Positions 62,605 to 64,000 of a stretch of DNA of 64,000 bases are shown in pieces (position 1 is the stretch's first letter; the number at the start of each line of letters is the position of its first letter). The stretch covers positions 23,023 through 87,022 of the forward strand of contig CAMDJV010000015.1 of assembly GCA_945901085.1 (NCBI GenBank), given 5' to 3'. Under the pieces are notes generated by a model that had not been told where the DNA came from, ran no database searches, and saw only the letters and a program-made list of their open reading frames with translations. The DNA comes from Rhodovarius crocodyli. GTDB taxonomy: Bacteria; Pseudomonadota; Alphaproteobacteria; Acetobacterales; Acetobacteraceae. Position numbers and translations under genes: made by a program.

Positions 62605-62676
62605 GGCGTGGCGTAGCGGTAGCGCAGCGGACTGCAAATCCCCTTTACGGCTGTTCGATTGCGCCTCGGACCTCCA
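62605..62676 (+). pseudogene. tRNA-Cys(GCA)-like sequence, probably degenerate
   Basis: A 72-nt stretch has tRNA features: a D-arm-like TAGCGGTAGC, an anticodon loop CTGCAAA with GCA, a T-loop TTCGATT and a TCCA end. The acceptor strands (GGCGTGG and TCGGACC) pair poorly, and the anticodon and T stems have mismatches, so it may no longer work. It could be a relic copy left by integration. Confidence 0.5.
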
Positions 62677-62721
62677 GCCCCCAAATTTGAGCCACTGAAA
62701 AGAACTTGTCGCCTTGGCGTC

Positions 62722-63990
62722 TCAGGCGGTGCGCCGCTGGCTGTTAATGCGCCTCAGGACGTCCTGGTGCCGTGCGCCGGAGAACACAATCGGGAAGCGG
62801 CGGATGCCGTTGCCCATGGCATCGACCATCAAACGTTCGTCATCGCCGCAGAGGGCGGCGTATTCGGCCGCATTGTCGAACATATGGCGGTTGGCGTGGT
62901 TGGCGTAGCTCTCGGCTGCAACACCTTCGGCGTAGATGATTGTGGGGGCTTCGAATTCGAGGTTGAGGTAATGGGCGACCATGCCGGGGAATTCCTGGGT
63001 GATGGTGCTGCCATTCACCAGATCGGCGGCGCGGAGCATGACATCGCCGAAGAGGATGGCGTGCCAGGGCGAGACCAGCAGGTCGCGATGCGGCATGGCT
63101 TGGCCGAAGGCATGGGTGCGGATGCGGATGGGGCTGACCCAGGGGCCGGCGACGGCGCGGGGGTAGCTGTGGCGGCCGATCCAGCGGATGCGCTGCCGGC
63201 CATCGATGGTGGTGACCTCATCGCCGATGGCGAGGGTTTCGATGCGGCGCTCGCCGTTGGGGGTTTGGATGTGGGTGCCGGTGAGGTAGCAGAGGGCGGT
63301 GAATCCGGCGGTTGTGCGGCCATCTCCAGCAAGCGGATCAATGCTGGTGGTCCAGTTGGCCTTGTTGTTTATCGAGTTACGAACATCGGACACTGCGCCA
63401 GTCTCTACGCTTCCCGCAGCGTTAGGGTTGTATCGTCCATTATCAGTCTTGAACACGGCGACCGCAGTCTGGCCTTCAACAAGACCGGTCGGCAGGCCGC
63501 ATGGCCCTCCTTGCCCCGTCGGAGCAGTAAACGAACTATTATAGCTTGTACCACCCCAGTATATCGAGGCGATGGCAGTGCCTAAAAATCCGTCCGTTGT
63601 AAAATTTATCGGACCGATAATTGCAGTTACACTATCGCCTCCAACGTTAAGCTGTAAATTGATCGTAATTGCGTTGCCCGTGGACGGATTGATCCCTTGC
63701 CATTCATTGGTGTTTGCCGGTTGGGTCATGCCCAAGGTCGCAAGGGAGATTTTTGTATTGGCAGTCAGATCTGATTGGGCCACCCAACGGATAAGGCCTT
63801 CATTCGTATTGAACTTCAAAATATCAGTACGGAAGCCACAATCGGTAAAATAAATCGTTGTTCCCTTTTCCACGTCCTTCAGCAGTACGAATTCGAACAT
63901 ATCACCCTTGGCGCCGCCGACGGTTGCATTCGCATTATCGGATTGAAAGGCGGTGAATGCGATATCGCCTGCCGCGAGGGTCGTTGCCAT
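62722..63990 (-). CDS. Hint-domain protein (Hedgehog/intein fold, Hint_2)
   Basis: A 422-residue protein. The N-terminal ~230 residues (FTAFQSDNANATVG ... KGTTIYFTDCGFRTD) form a repeat-free beta-rich domain. A Hint_2 module begins near residue 235 at CYLTGTHIQTPNGERRIETL, with the autocatalytic-type Cys, DEVTTIDGRQRIRWIGRH, HRDLLVSPWHAILF and SYANHANRHMF. Such proteins are common, secreted or surface-associated products in Acetobacteraceae and Rhodobacterales; self-processing is possible but not shown. There is no classical signal peptide. The N-terminal part is less GC-rich than the Hint part. Confidence 0.8.
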   Translation of the reverse strand: MATTLAAGDIAFTAFQSDNANATVGGAKGDMFEFVLLKDVEKGTTIYFTDCGFRTDILKFNTNEGLIRWVAQSDLTANTKISLATLGMTQPANTNEWQGINPSTGNAITINLQLNVGGDSVTAIIGPINFTTDGFLGTAIASIYWGGTSYNSSFTAPTGQGGPCGLPTGLVEGQTAVAVFKTDNGRYNPNAAGSVETGAVSDVRNSINNKANWTTSIDPLAGDGRTTAGFTALCYLTGTHIQTPNGERRIETLAIGDEVTTIDGRQRIRWIGRHSYPRAVAGPWVSPIRIRTHAFGQAMPHRDLLVSPWHAILFGDVMLRAADLVNGSTITQEFPGMVAHYLNLEFEAPTIIYAEGVAAESYANHANRHMFDNAAEYAALCGDDERLMVDAMGNGIRRFPIVFSGARHQDVLRRINSQRRTA

Positions 63991-64000
63991 GGGAAGCTCC

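Noticed and set aside
1..64000. CRISPR arrays, rRNA genes, integrase, plasmid replication genes
   Set aside because: None were found on reading both strands. The window could be chromosomal or from a large replicon; this cannot be decided here.

Overview
The window looks like an accessory region of a high-GC alphaproteobacterium, most like the Acetobacteraceae/Roseomonas group. The clues are GC-rich codon use, many Bug-family binding proteins, split sox/fcc clusters and a Hint-domain protein. This placement is inference; no rRNA or housekeeping gene is present.

Layout. (a) 1-5.9 kb: a visibly lower-GC restriction/defence module of a large Eco57I-type DNA methylase (cut by the left edge), an HNH nuclease and a GIY-YIG/DUF4357 protein. 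A tRNA 3'-end fragment and a hairpin terminator follow. (b) 6.3-9.2 kb: a Bug-type binding protein, an ATP-grasp ligase and the 3' scrap of an ABC permease. (c) 9.2-13.2 kb: a sulfur operon (AhpD-like protein, YeeE/YedE transporter, FccA, FccB, SoxY, SoxZ). (d) 13.2-15.6 kb: a decayed stretch with an amber-interrupted small gene, a low-GC secreted protein and an ADP-ribosylglycohydrolase fragment. (e) 15.7-22.8 kb: SDR, Bug protein, unknown gene, TRAP transporter (M, Q, P) and a LysR regulator.

(f) 22.9-57.0 kb is the most striking part, a phosphorus-scavenging supercluster of about 34 kb. It holds five ABC importer modules beside enzymes that release phosphate or oxidise phosphite: a dipeptide-type importer with two binding proteins; phosphite dehydrogenase (ptxD) divergent from a phosphite/phosphonate importer (phnCDE/ptxABC type); a phosphonate monoester hydrolase heading a second dipeptide-type importer; a metallophosphoesterase heading a Ugp-type importer; and a ten-gene operon with a second Ugp-type importer, two metallophosphoesterases, a nucleotide-pyrophosphatase-type hydrolase and a third dipeptide-type binding protein with permeases but no ATPase. 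The hydrolases lack signal peptides, so I infer that intact phosphodiesters or phosphonate esters are imported and cleaved in the cytoplasm. PhoB-box-like direct repeats with an 11-nt period lie before several of these operons, the clearest at 22855-22872 and 30431-30448.

(g) 57.4-62.3 kb: a two-subunit molybdenum hydroxylase, an apparent FccA-FccB deletion-fusion ORF, then soxX, soxY, soxZ and soxA (no soxB or soxCD here). (h) 62.4-64.0 kb: a third copy of a ~100-bp dispersed repeat, a degenerate tRNA-Cys-like sequence and a Hint-domain protein. The repeat copies at 8.9, 14.2 and 62.4 kb all sit close to the two sulfur clusters.
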